Shown piece after piece: positions 1 to 9,623 of a stretch of 16,301 nucleotides of DNA. A program made the position numbers and the translations under genes. How positions within the stretch are numbered: the first letter of the stretch is position 1; each line of letters begins with the position of its first letter. Source of the DNA: Funneliformis mosseae (Eukaryota; Glomeromycota; Glomeromycetes; Glomerales; Glomeraceae); the NCBI GenBank assembly GCA_910592005.1, contig CAJVPP010002106.1, positions 1 through 16,301 of the forward strand. Direction: 5' to 3'. The notes under the pieces are model-generated. The model saw only the letters and a program-made list of their open reading frames with translations. It was not told where the DNA came from and made no database searches.

Positions 1-72
1 TTAAAATTAGTCATAAATTTAAAAGTTGCGATAACTTTTTTTTTGGTCCAATACTTTTGACCGGGGAGTGTA
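1..72. mobile_element. Outer end of a Tc1/mariner-like DNA transposon (partial)
   Basis: Read on the minus strand, the stretch ending at base 70 begins CACTCCCCGGTCAAAAGTAT and continues with TGGACC and a poly-A run. This is the style of terminal inverted repeat seen in Tc1/mariner elements. It is followed directly by TA (71-72), the expected target duplication. The rest of the element would lie left of base 1, so neither the transposase nor the opposite repeat can be seen. The call rests on the terminal motif and the TA only. Confidence 0.55.
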
Positions 73-692
73 CATATAATGAAAGTAATATAAGTAATGA
101 AAAGTAGACTATATAATATTTATATTAAAAGGTAAACTATTCGATAAATGTATTATAAAGTCGACTAAACGATACATGTATTACATGTTTAATATGATAT
201 TTGGCGCAGTTGAAGATCATTTAAGGCACAGTATAAACTGCGGCTAACACCGGTAATCCGCAACTAATTCTTGTTTAACTACTTCTGTATAGTTCAAATT
301 AATCAATTCGTCATAAACGTAATTTAAAAGAACATAAAAATAAACAATAAAAACAATAATAAAAAGAAAATTTTGTAACGTACCTGACTGCGCCACCGTG
401 ACAAACCAAAGTTTCGAATCTACCGATTTAACCTATAAAATCATAAATCAAAAAAAATTAAATCAAATTATTAATCAATATTATGAATTAATTAATTTAT
501 TATTAATTAAATAAATAATCAACAATATGAATAGATAATACATAATAATAGAAAAAAAATACAATAATAAAACAATTTCATAATGCACATGACGCGACAG
601 ATCCAAATCTTTTTTTTTTAAAAAAAAAAAAAAAAAATTTATACAACCTTTATTCCTTGAGGTAGATTCCTCTTTACCTTATCCTCTACCTT
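73..692. other. AT-rich spacer, no gene seen
   Basis: No frame of convincing length or composition is present on either strand. The stretch holds AT-rich simple sequence, including a T-run/A-run junction near 610-637. A slightly GC-richer patch lies around 200-265 and another around 380-435. Nothing in it is recognised. Confidence 0.5.
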
Positions 693-759
693 TTAGTGTT
701 AGTGTCAGTGTTAGTGTCAGTGTCAGTGTCTGCTAGTGTTAGTAGTGTTAGTGTTAGTA
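693..759. repeat. Hexanucleotide microsatellite (TTAGTG/TCAGTG)
   Basis: About ten imperfect copies of a six-base unit alternate between TTAGTG and TCAGTG, with an irregular stretch (TGCTAG, TTAGTAG) near the middle. The unit is one base away from the TTAGGG telomere repeat, but the array is short and internal, so a telomeric origin is only a thought. It probably arose by slippage. Confidence 0.9.
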
Positions 760-781
760 TAAGATAATAAGGTATATAATA

Positions 782-865
782 ATGGCCCGGTCGTTGGAGT
801 TACAGGAACTGCCTAAAATGGATATTTTTTGCCGCTCAAAGGCCCAGAAATCCGGTTCATACTAA
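782..865 (+). other. Small GC-richer island with a 27-codon frame
   Basis: Directly after the microsatellite is a stretch much richer in G and C than its surroundings. It starts ATGGCCCGGTCG and stays open for 27 codons to a TAA. The reading frame is too short to claim as a gene and the peptide is not recognised. It could be a remnant of an exon, a mobile element end or a regulatory patch. It is marked because composition changes sharply here. Confidence 0.25.
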
Positions 866-1209
866 TAAAATCACACTAAATTTTTTACCATAACATCGAT
901 CCTCCTTATAGTATATTAATTAATATTAACTACTTGTTCAACAAAATTTTAATCAACCTATCAATTTTTTTTAATATTTGGCGAAATCTTTTAATAAATA
1001 CATAATAAATTGTCTTAGATTTATATTACTATATAGGAAACTTAATATTGAAACTAAAAAATTTATAATATAAAATTAATTAATTATTTTTTTTTGAAAG
1101 CGTAGAGCTTTATAAAATAAATGATGAAGCCATTTTACCTTATGATGGATTAAATTTTTAATATGCGTCTTTACCACGATGAAAATCAAGCATGACTGAA
1201 TTCTCTATG

Positions 1210-1249
1210 ATTGGCTGTTATTTGATAAACAAACGCTTACTGTGATTGG
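1210..1249 (+). promoter_or_regulatory. Paired ATTGG (inverted CCAAT) boxes upstream of the 1391 pseudogene
   Basis: ATTGG occurs at 1210-1214 and again at 1245-1249, both as TGATTGG. This lies about 140-180 bp upstream of the first ATG of the broken gene at 1391. CCAAT boxes at this range are common in eukaryotic promoters. No clear TATA element was identified, and the assignment as an old promoter is inference. Confidence 0.3.
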
Positions 1250-2180
1250 TCAGATCAAATTTAACAACTCGAAAAATAAGTTCATCATCTGCATAACGAG
1301 TTGCATACTCGAATTTATTTTTTAGTTTTAATCTTTTTAACGTTTTTTACATAATGTTGATAAACTAAAAACTTTAGGCCCTGCTCTATTATGAATTGTA
1401 CGCGTTTGAATGTTAAGTTTTTGTATTATTACGAAATTTGCACATGATAAATGCTATAAGAACAAAATGCTACAAACGTACCCTTATCTTGAAGTAGGAG
1501 GACAACTATGCCACCTGCATTATTGCAGTATAGTAGAGGCTGAAAGGAAACAACGAAGAAAACAAAAATATATACAAAAAAGATTAACAGCTCAACAAAA
1601 TAGAGGAGTATTAGAATTGATAGAGCCTAATAATAATAATACCAGACCTAATGATAATACAGGCAAGTATTTAGTTGTAATGTTTTATATAAATAATTTT
1701 ATTAACATAAAAGCTCTAACTGTTAAGATTTCACGTTTGCTTCAAAAATTTAAACATTAACAAAAGTACTGTATCATCAGTAACGCTAAGAACATGCAAA
1801 TTTAGAATTAAATCCATTTAGATTTGAACGTATGATTGAAGATGCTAATCCTCAAATCAAAGGCTTTTTTAATTATATAATAAATTTGGTCATTTCTAAA
1901 GAACGTTATGCATATAATATAAATGAAGCAAAAAAATCAATCGTTAGACTGTATTATTCAATAGTGGGTTTGCGAAACAAATTTGTTAACCAATATAAAT
2001 TAGAAGTTAGTTTGTACTTAATGGTATCGGGTGTAACATAGGAAGCTGTTGATACAATATCAAATCTGGGTATTCAGCATGTTCTAAAATAGTAGATGAA
2101 TTTCGCAAAAAGGTCCAAATAGAATATATATTAAAGGTTGAACAACACTTTATAGAAAATGAATGTCTTAAATTATAATT

Positions 2181-2325
2181 AATAAAATTATAAATACAAT
2201 ATATATGTCTGATCTAAAAAAATCAACTAAAAAAAGAAAATAAAAAAAAAAATAAAAAAAAATAAAAATAAAAGAAACGAACAAAAACGAACAATAATTT
2301 ATTTTTTTACTAGAGAGATGTATTT
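2181..2325 (+). repeat. A-rich low-complexity interruption inside the pseudogene
   Basis: Between two blocks of the decayed gene lies about 145 bp made mostly of A with occasional T, C and G, including long AAAATAAA-type runs. The coding similarity to the flanking blocks stops before it and resumes after it. It may be an expanded intron, an insertion or slippage product; no clear terminal repeats or target duplication were seen. Confidence 0.45.
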
Positions 2326-3433
2326 CATATTTATAACAAAGATGATCCACATGATTCATGAAATTCGCAGACCAGATACAGTTTTATCTTCAGCAGCGAA
2401 ACATTTTGTTACATGCATAGCAAAACCTGTCACAGGTTCTCAATTTGTACCACTTACTTTTAACGGTAAATCAATTTATAATTCATCTAATATAGAAGCA
2501 TGGAGAATTAACTGGTATTTGATACGAAAATATAGTGAGTATTTGATAACTCGTACTTAGATCATCAAACATTTTGGATTTCACAAAAACAATCATATAT
2601 TAATGAATATGATCAAATTGAAGCGTTGACGATATACATTTATAATGATAATATTGCAGAGCGAAAAGATAAGCGATCTACAAAGAATCTTCAACTAGTT
2701 GGATTTAAGATTCAACATTTACATTCAGTTCAAGATTATGTTAATGCTTTAAAACTTATTCTATTTATAAATGATAAAGCAAAGCATTTAGATAAATGGG
2801 TTGTACCAATTGTTGCTGATTGGCCTAGCCAGATATTTATTCGAAAGGTATTATATATAGAAGAATTATCTCGTAAAGTTGAAGCATTTCTACCTATTTT
2901 AGGTCTACTCCATGTGTCATTAAACAGTCACGAACAAGTTTTATTAATGTATCATCCTTTTTTTGAAAACTTATTCCATTTCATATTTGACAAGCGTAAA
3001 ATGTTAACAAAAAAACCCCACCTATAAATGATAAATCTCTTGTTAGAACTTGTATGAGAAGGCTGAATTAAGATTAAAACAAAAGTAATGGATAAATTTA
3101 GACAAACCTTAAAGATATTGAGTACTGAACTATGATTGATTTACTTGATAACTTAGTCCTAGCAGTGCTCAATATATACGCAGTTCTATTTCAATCAGGC
3201 TTATTTGATGAATATGTAGAAATGGTTTTTAGAATATAGACATTTGCTTTACATTAGAAACGAAAAAACTATAATAAAGCACCTTTAATATTTTGTCAGA
3301 TTTGTTTTATTAGAAAGATAATAACCATACTTTCTATGAGATTATTATATGAAAAATACACATAGTCGAATTTGAGCAAATACTTCACCAAATTTAACAA
3401 CCGATAGCATTATAAAGCAGGCTTATGTTATCA

Positions 3434-3506
3434 GTAATATTAATGATATTTAATAGTTAATTATTTAATAAAATTATTTTATTTATTTTTATTTACCAAT
3501 TTCTAG
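3434..3506 (+). other. Probable 73-bp intron in the repeat-family pseudogene
   Basis: The stretch begins GTAATATT and ends TTTCTAG. Joining the flanking bases makes an ATG codon and carries the frame from ...QAYVI into NHDLAFKN. Length and borders match the other introns in this window. It argues that the copy derives from genomic duplication and not from a spliced transcript. Confidence 0.5.
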
Positions 3507-3761
3507 TGAATCATGACCTCGCGTTTAAAAATATGTATTGCAAAACAAGACGATATCCATATAGTACTATAACGCTTGATTTTCTATCAAATAAAGCCAG
3601 CCTTTTTTATTACAGTACTTTCAAGAAATGTTTCATAATCGTGGACGAAGTGGGCCAAAACCTAATAAAAAAGCTAATAAAAGAAACTCCCAGAAATTTA
3701 TCAGCTTGTGACCTTGTAAAAAAAGGTAGACTTACAGTGTTTACCAACAGGATATAGCACA

Positions 3762-4103
3762 TTGTGTCCAGCACAACCTGGATTATGTGATCAATGCAAA
3801 CTTCCATTTATTGATAATAATGGTATGGTGCTTATCTGTGGTCACGCCTATCATTCAGATTGTTATCACAGAAGATGTATCTATTGTGAAGAATTCTACA
3901 AAAAAGAAGTGATTAAAAATATTGAATCATTCTTAAAGCGAATTGAAAAATCAGAAGATGCATATACCTTAGAGGATCTTGTTGATGATAATACGGAGAT
4001 GGAGACAGAAGAGAAAGATGAGGATAATTCTAGGGAGATAGATGAAACATTAGATATTTTATCTAATCTTACAATAGAAATTAATCAAATAGAAAGTTGG
4101 TAA
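3762..4103 (+). CDS. Surviving 3' frame: RING-like zinc finger with acidic tail (part of the 1391-4103 pseudogene)
   Basis: This 113-codon open frame is the last block of the decayed gene. The coding sense continues upstream from about 3725 in the same frame, so the apparent start at 3762 (TTG) is not a real start. Near residues 9-45 it shows C-x2-C-x11-C-G-H-x2-H-x2-C-x4-C-x2-C, the ligand order of a RING-H2-like finger, though with a very short C-x4-C spacing. All eight expected metal ligands are present. After it comes a charged segment rich in Glu and Asp. RING fingers often act as E3 ubiquitin ligase modules, but in this gene family the finger may serve only for folding or DNA/protein binding. 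Whether this frame is still expressed alone is unknown. Confidence 0.5.
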   Translation: MCPAQPGLCDQCKLPFIDNNGMVLICGHAYHSDCYHRRCIYCEEFYKKEVIKNIESFLKRIEKSEDAYTLEDLVDDNTEMETEEKDEDNSREIDETLDILSNLTIEINQIESW

Positions 4104-4561
4104 TATGTAAAAATAAAAAACGATAATTGTATACTAACTGTGAATGCTTTTTCTCTAATAAATATGTTAATTATATAAATATCTCTAATAAATATGTTAA
4201 AAATATCTCTAATAAATGTATTAACGTAATTAATGTTACTATGAGAAAACATGTCTAGTAAAAGTCACGCAGGTTAAGAGATCTCAGAGATGGGTCGCCA
4301 CATTTCTATCGTAAAGCAAGTGAAAAACAATCTAGCAAAGTTTTTTTTTATAACAATCATAATTGTCTTTTGGGTGTCACCATATGATACTTCTTTTCGA
4401 CATATGTATTCTTATATAAAAATAGTGTGTAACATTTATGCATAAATAGAAATTCAGTCATGCTGCTTTGATGCCCATTTTATTTGCTACATTTTACATT
4501 ATTAACGCTATTCTATATCAATTCATAAAGGTATTAGTTTACTACAGCTAGTCCTGATTAT
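4104..4561. other. Spacer without a gene
   Basis: It holds the small tandem repeat at 4152-4224 and then AT-rich sequence with scattered GC-richer words around 4262-4300. Neither strand has a convincing frame. Nothing else is recognised. Confidence 0.5.
4152..4224. repeat. Three-copy tandem repeat of about 20 bp
   Basis: ATCTCTAATAAATATGTTAA occurs exactly at 4181-4200. A copy lacking its first base lies at 4152-4170, and a slightly diverged copy (ATGTATTAA end) lies at 4205-4224. Short AT-rich spacers separate them. It lies just after the stop of the RING-like frame. Confidence 0.85.
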
Positions 4562-4836
4562 CCTAATGTTAAGGTACTCGATGCAATGTTTACAACTAGT
4601 GGTGGAATCGATAGTTTATCATTACCTAAGTTTTAATACGATATCGAATCATTTACCAAACTCGTTGCTATATATTATTTTTCGATTGTGCTCCTGTTAC
4701 AAAGTATATTTGTGTTGTAAGACAGTGTCCAAATTCCAGCTGGAACGAAATATACTTCGGAATTTCAATTCAGAAGCCGATATTATAATTGGTGTTATGA
4801 ATGGAAAAGTAATTAAATTAGTATTAGAATTTCTTT
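4562..4836 (+). pseudogene. Remnant of an unrecognised gene, readable only across three frames
   Basis: A protein-like stretch begins in one frame (P-N-V-K-V-L-D-A-M-F-T), meets a TAA at 4634-4636 and goes on in the same frame to a point near 4690. There it must shift to continue (V-T-K-Y-I-C-V-V-R-Q-C-P-N-S), and near 4773 it shifts again (I-I-I-G-V-M-N-G-K-V). Each frame alone is meaningless outside its own part, while the joined path has normal composition for a soluble protein with hydrophobic beta-like segments. A TACTACAG just upstream (near 4548) could be an old splice acceptor. Right after the last readable block lies an A15 run. I do not recognise the family. Confidence 0.45.
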
Positions 4837-5618
4837 TCAAAAAAAAAAAAAAAATCTTTACAAACTTGTAACCTCCGATCATAGTTGCAAGATACAAGAT
4901 TCCAAGCCGGACTACAAAGTATTTATCATTTTTTTCAAAAAAAAACCTATTAATTATTTAATAACGTGTTATGTAGTGCATTCTTTTAATTTATCTAAAT
5001 ACGCAAAAAATTTTCTGTAAAGTTTCTTCACGTTCTACCGCAAAGCGCCCATATGCTTAACTCGTTGTTCTACTTTGGAATTCTTTTTTTTCTGAGATCA
5101 ATTTCACCTTGAAATGGTTAACAGCATTCAAGATAGAAATGGGATAGAGAATTTATATAGTAAAAACATCATCAACACCACAAAAAAAAAAAAAAAAATT
5201 ATTATTCGGCAGAAAAACCGCGGTTATCTAAATTTTGTTATCGCACGTGGTAAAATTTTTTTTCTCACTCCTCTAACCTTTTATCTAACAAGTATACATG
5301 AATGAATCTTGTGTTATCTTAACAAATTGCTTTTCGAGAAGTGTTATTGCCTTTTTGTGGAAAAGTTTAATTACCATTATTTTGTTAAGGATGATTCGTG
5401 CCATCAGTAATTTGTTTTTAAGCCGATAACATCGATAATATGCAATGTTGAAATTAAAAAACGAACAATTCGTAATGAAGTTAGAATGCATCACAATGTT
5501 AACGTAAATCACCGACAAATTTATTGGTAAAAGAAAATCTTTTTATATTTGATAAGGAATAAATATCAAAAAAAAAAAAAAATGATAACAATTCTTTACA
5601 GTACGTTGAGTATAAGAT

Positions 5619-5637
5619 TCGAATACTGTGTATTCGA
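5619..5637. repeat. Short perfect hairpin
   Basis: TCGAATAC, a three-base loop TGT, then GTATTCGA. The eight-base stem is perfect and extends further with one G-T wobble. No adjacent gene makes a regulatory role evident. Confidence 0.6.
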
Positions 5638-6011
5638 GTGAGATTTTTTTGCATGAGACGGCTATCGCCTAATTTGGAAATTTAGCGAAAAATAACTAAC
5701 ATTACATTATAAAATTAAATAAAAAATGAAATTGTATTTTATAAATTTTTAATTGAAGTATTGAATTAAACTTTAAAATTTAAATTGTAAATAAGCATAT
5801 CGTTATTTTAGTACGAATTTTAGCAAATTTATAGCAAATATTCAGTGAATTAAATTTAAAAAAAAAAAAATTTTTTTTTGTAATCTATGCGGTCCAATTT
5901 CAGTGGTCTCGTATCTGAAATTAGAATTTAACTGAAATTAAAATAGTTACACAGAAATTGACCAATAAGATCATGAATGAAATTAGAATTCAGATGACAA
6001 AAAGGGTATCG

Positions 6012-6029
6012 AAATTGGAATTCCAATTT
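6012..6029. repeat. 18-bp perfect palindrome
   Basis: AAATTGGAATTCCAATTT is its own reverse complement. It lies in a stretch (5890-6085) with repeated GAAATT / AATTTC words in both orientations, so it may belong to a degraded inverted-repeat element or be a chance product of that bias. Confidence 0.6.
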
Positions 6030-6450
6030 TATTTGACACTCAAAATTCCAACTTCAGACGAAAATCAATTTCAGTCACAACAGTTTCTTCTTTCATGTCT
6101 AATATAATGAGTATAATTGAATTCTATTTGAGTGAGAATTTCTGCATAAAGGCATTTGAAAAGATTTATTATTATAAATATATGAGTCGTTAGCTGTTTG
6201 AAATGATTATTTAATGTGAAGATGTCAAATCATGTTCAGATCATATGATTTATTATCTCGTAACCTGATTTTAATAGCTAGTTGAACTTTATTTTATTAT
6301 TTCCTGTCCTTTGAAATATACTATACATTTTGACGTAAATTTTTTTTTTAATTCTTAAGAAATTAACAAATTTGTTTTTGAAGTAAAAAATTTTAAAGAA
6401 CAATTTATTCCGTGGCTCTGATTTTAGTAATAAAAATCAAGTATCAAGTA

Positions 6451-6544
6451 ATAATTATTTCACGGAGTCACTATGGAATATCATAATTTGTCACGGTTGC
6501 GCCTTGAAATCATCGATATCCACAGTTCCTTGTGAAATAATTAT
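6451..6544. repeat. Inverted repeat with 13-bp perfect core
   Basis: ATAATTATTTCAC at 6451-6463 is matched by its reverse complement GTGAAATAATTAT at 6532-6544, with 68 bp between. Weaker pairing continues inward (ATAGTG-like against CACAGT-like). It could fold into a long imperfect hairpin, as small non-autonomous elements do. No target duplication was established. Confidence 0.5.
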
Positions 6545-6816
6545 ACATATCATATCTACTGAATGTGACTTAATCATTTCAAATTAATGTCTTTACTACA
6601 TTCAATTCTTTGAAATTAAATAGAATAATGATGTATGCTAAAAATTATATCAGAGTAGGAATCTATAAAAGAATCTGGTATATTTGGTTTTTCAGTATTT
6701 TCGTAGTAAAGAAATGTTAAGGAATCAGTCAAAGTTGGTAAACTTGTCTTCGGGGTAATGGAGCAATCAAACCTAGATTTAATAAGAGCCTTTGATCGTC
6801 ACAAAGGGCTCCGGTT

Positions 6817-7660
6817 TCAAATATCAAATTCAAATTCTTTCGTTACATAACAATTATCTAACAAACAATTATGAATTTTAATAAAATCAATTGAAAATTA
6901 ACCCTATAGATGAGAATGTAAAGTATTTACCAATATTTTTATTTTCAGATAATTTATTACTTTTGTCCAGTATGTGTTCCTCATCCAAATTTTCGTTGAA
7001 CATCCTTTTACCTTTTAAACAATTTTGTGTTAAAAAATGAATTTAGAAATATATTCTGATTATAAAAAGAGATTTTACCTAGTTTCGAAATAATAGATCG
7101 ATTTCTTGTAATTGCAGATGTCATCATTTCACTTAAAAGCCTGCTTTTGTAGACTGCTCCAGGATGATTTGTCATAATAGACCAATATCTAATGATTTTG
7201 TAATTATGGTTTATTTTTAAATTCATTAGATATGATACATTTCATAAAGTTATTGTATATTTCAGCAGCTGACGGTCTTTGATTCGGCTCAGAATGCCAG
7301 CATTTGTTGCATTAATTCAATATAACCCTCGGGTGCATTGGTAAAAATTGCCATCACAAATTTAATAATAAGATCTGTATCATGACTTCGATCAGAAAGG
7401 TCTTCTACCTGTCATTAACTCCCACATGATCATGCCAATGCTATATATATCTGAAGATGTGGTATATATTTGTCGTTGAAGAATCTCTGGAACAACATAA
7501 GGTACAATACCATAAACATCATCATCATTGTCTGTTGATTCGGTCGAAGATTTACTTATTCCTAAATCGCTTATTACTGTGTAAAATACATTATAAAGGA
7601 TGTTTATTTCAGCTATGAAAATCTCGATGAACAATATTTTGACCAGCTGGCTTTAGTGGT
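6817..7660 (-). pseudogene. Protein kinase pseudogene (C-lobe part and C-terminal tail)
   Basis: Read on the minus strand, the remnant shows in order IVHRDFHS (catalytic loop), SDLGISKSS (D-L-G in place of DFG), YVVPE (APE position), SDIYSIGMIMWELMTGRRPF, CWHSEPNQRPSAAEIYN, and a tail ending YVTKEFEFDI before TGA at 6819-6817. These are kinase subdomains VIB to XI. Two introns are intact in form: 7078-7012 (67 bp) and 6930-6858 (73 bp), joining the tail exons 7011-6931 and 6857-6817 in frame. The first exon is broken: a shift between HRD and D-L-G near 7610, a stop or shift after RRPF near 7391, another before CWHSEP near 7295, and one near 7210. The N-lobe is missing. It is clearly related to the kinase at 13594-16301. 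The absence of any N-lobe beyond about 7660 suggests truncation before or during decay. Confidence 0.85.
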
Positions 7661-7785
7661 AGCCAAGTAAAAAGTGACAAATGGATAAATGTAAGTATTG
7701 AGTATACAAACCAAGTTGAAATATTACACGATTTTATTTAATTTTATTTATTTTCTTAAATAATACAATAAATATTACATTATAA

Positions 7786-8371
7786 GATATAATTAGCCAA
7801 GCAATTTATGCTGAATCTGAAAAATTTAAATATCCAAATGATAAGGAAGAATTTCAAAAAAAATAAAAAATGGAGGGTGGAAACGATTTATTACTAAACA
7901 TATTCATTCATTGGTAAGTAAAATAGTAATTATAATATTTAATTAATATATTTTACTTATTTATTTTTTGTTTTAATAGGCTCAAAGAATTTCATGTCAA
8001 GCGCGAAGTAATATTGTTACAGTATATTAAGGATATTATCCATAGTGAATTTACCAATCTTCCTAAACTAAAACAGAAAATTGGCAAGTTATACAAAAAG
8101 AAGAACGAAGATTCAAGGATGCTGAAATTACACGGGAGTGTTATATGAAATTAAACAAACCTGTTGATCTATCTTATACGTTTCTTAATTTAATTATTGA
8201 TCGGGCATTTACTGATCCAAATACAGAAAAAAATTTTATTGCATTTGGAATGGCAGTTACACTAAATTGTCTTGATCCTTCGAAGGGCATCAATTGATTC
8301 AAAGCGATGTTGTAGAGCGAATGAATCCATTACTTTAAATCATGCAAGTTGCAGAACGTGAAGAAGAATGA
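7786..8371 (+). pseudogene. Remnant of an unrecognised gene with one intact intron
   Basis: Coding sense starts after a possible acceptor near 7785 and runs through YAESEKFKYPNDKEEFQKK, then a TAA at 7864-7866, then MEGGND (ATG 7870). A 66-bp intron at 7914-7979 (GTAAGT...AATAG) is removed to make a Trp codon, leading into LKEFHVKREVILLQY and beyond. Near 8078 one base appears lost, so the sense continues in another frame (RRFKDAEITRECYMKLNKP, then LIIDRAFTDPNTEKNFIAFG). A further shift near 8286 leads to SDVVERMNP, then TAA and a short acidic end IMQVAEREEE before TGA. The protein was probably soluble and helical; I do not recognise it. It lies head to head with the kinase pseudogene, about 125 bp away. 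Confidence 0.55.
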
Positions 8372-8786
8372 ATATTTCGTAGTATTTTTATAATTATAAT
8401 TATTTAATATTGTAATATAAAAGTATATCATATTTGTGATATAAAATTTATAATAAATTTATTTGCTTAATTCGTGCTTAAATATATATTATAAAATCAA
8501 TGCTACTAATAAAAATTATATTATAAATATTTAAATTTAATATTTTTAATTATACTTAATTTTAACGTTGTAATAATGCAGGTATTAACCGATTGCAGCA
8601 AAATGCCAATACCTATCAAACATAGAGTCCGTTGAATCCTGTTTAACAAATAATTAAAACAATTACTATTAAAGTATTTTACAAATGCTTAACTAGTATT
8701 TTGTTATATATCGTGGTGATAGTGTCGTCAGGGATCCAATACAAGTTAAGCACAAAGAGCGACAACCCAATATGTTAAGAGAATCA
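8372..8786. other. AT-rich spacer, no gene seen
   Basis: Mostly A/T simple sequence up to about 8580, then a less biased stretch to the hAT-like border. No frame or motif was recognised on either strand. Confidence 0.5.
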
Positions 8787-8931
8787 GTCAGATCTAGGGA
8801 TTGGAATAGATTTTGATATTTAGAATCGATTTAAGAATCGATTTTTCGCGATTATAGTTTCTCAATAATTGATTCGATTTTTTGTTTTTCAACTTGTCTA
8901 ATCATTCTTTCACGTGAAAAATTTTAATTTA

Positions 8932-9246
8932 TCAATAAACTTGCTCAATTTGTTTTCTTGTGGTCATATTCTTTATATTTACTTTCGCCATAGCACAAAT
9001 TGTTTCCAAAACTGATGGCAAATGTCTCAGACCATCATCAATATTAGTTCAACTACTTTTAGTTGACTCATTTTTCCAAAGGTCATGGAAACGATTTTAA
9101 TGGTTGCCCGAAGTTCCTCGCTGGTGATTTCCTATTCACAATTACCTCACTAATATCATAAAGTCTAATAGGTAAATCTTATTAATCTTTCACGTAAATC
9201 TCTTATTTCACGTAAAATTTGTGGCGTAGCTAAACCTGTACTTATA
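8932..9246 (-). pseudogene. Remnant of an unrecognised coding region inside the hAT-like element
   Basis: On the minus strand, protein-like blocks follow one another in changing frames: STGLATPQILREIRDLRERL, then ITSEELRATIKIVSMTFGKM, then NIDDGLRHLPSVLETICAMA and MTTRKQIEQVY before a TGA at 8934-8932. Stops and frameshifts separate the blocks. The composition (alternating charged and hydrophobic residues) suggests a helical protein. I do not recognise a family, and whether it belongs to the surrounding hAT-like element or was there earlier cannot be told. Confidence 0.4.
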
Positions 9247-9615
9247 AAAAAACAATTAAAAAATATCGTAGTTTTTAAAATTAAATTTAAAAATTAAATG
9301 CCGAGAATTTAAAAATTAAAAATTAAAATTATTAAAATTTAAAATTAAAAAAAAATTAACAGAGAAATAATATACAAAATTAATAAACAGAAAATAAATT
9401 GTTAAATTACATTTAAAATAAGTATTTAAAAATAAAATTAAATTATTTAAAAATTAAAAAAAATCAATTAATATTAAAAATTGAAAATAAATAATAATAT
9501 ATTAATTACAACAATTACGAGTTAATGTTAGAATTATGACTTAAGGTAGAGATATAGTAAGATTATGTCTTTGATATATATGTTATAACTTTAAATAATT
9601 AAGTTTTAACATCTA
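9247..9615. repeat. AT-rich low-complexity tract
   Basis: From 9247 to about 9500 the sequence is nearly all A and T, with degenerate AAATTAAAATT words repeated at irregular spacing. It then relaxes to ordinary AT-rich sequence before the Helitron-like end. No coding frame is present. Confidence 0.7.
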
Positions 9616-9623
9616 TTTTACGT

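Larger units (their letters stand above)
1391..4103 (+). pseudogene. Decayed copy of a large repeat-family gene with a C-terminal RING-like zinc finger
   Basis: One long coding stretch can be followed through successive frames. The N-terminal part starts at ATG 1391 and continues to 1666, with Cys/His residues and a basic Q/K/R-rich segment. Next comes a block at 1815-2180 and an A-rich interruption at about 2180-2325. The body runs 2330-3440, including R-R-P-D-T, I-V-A-D-W-P and H-V-S-L-N-S. A plausible intron follows at 3434-3506, then a tail ending in a zinc-finger motif and an acidic C-terminus (3762-4103). Breaks visible include TAG at 2038-2040, frameshifts near 2065, 2530 and 3600-3740, and several stops at 3027-3300. 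I associate the style with an uncharacterised multi-copy family of Rhizophagus, from memory and unchecked. A transposase-like role is possible but not shown. The order of blocks makes a single ancestral gene more likely than several small ones. Confidence 0.7.
4837..6816. other. Long AT-rich spacer, no gene seen
   Basis: Almost 2 kb without a supportable gene. Frames of 60-80 codons exist (for example 5285-5518 on the minus strand), but their composition follows the AT bias and none shows a motif. The stretch contains A/T homopolymers (4840-4854, 5180-5196, 5568-5581, 5858-5880), a hairpin at 5619-5637, an 18-bp palindrome at 6012-6029 and an inverted repeat at 6451-6544. Confidence 0.55.

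Noticed and set aside
396..435. GTTTCGAATCTACC resembles a tRNA T-loop
   Set aside because: No matching acceptor stem, D-arm or anticodon arm could be placed at the right spacing on either strand.
2168..2359. Minus-strand frame rich in Phe
   Set aside because: It is the reverse of the A-rich low-complexity interruption in the repeat-family pseudogene.
3610..3807. 65-codon minus-strand frame
   Set aside because: Antisense to the final part of the repeat-family pseudogene, whose plus-strand sense leads into the zinc finger.
4152..4224. CRISPR-like array
   Set aside because: Only three diverged AT-rich units with tiny irregular spacers; a simple tandem repeat in eukaryotic DNA.
5285..5518. 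77-codon minus-strand frame
   Set aside because: Composition typical of random AT-rich DNA; no motif, splice context or neighbour supports it.
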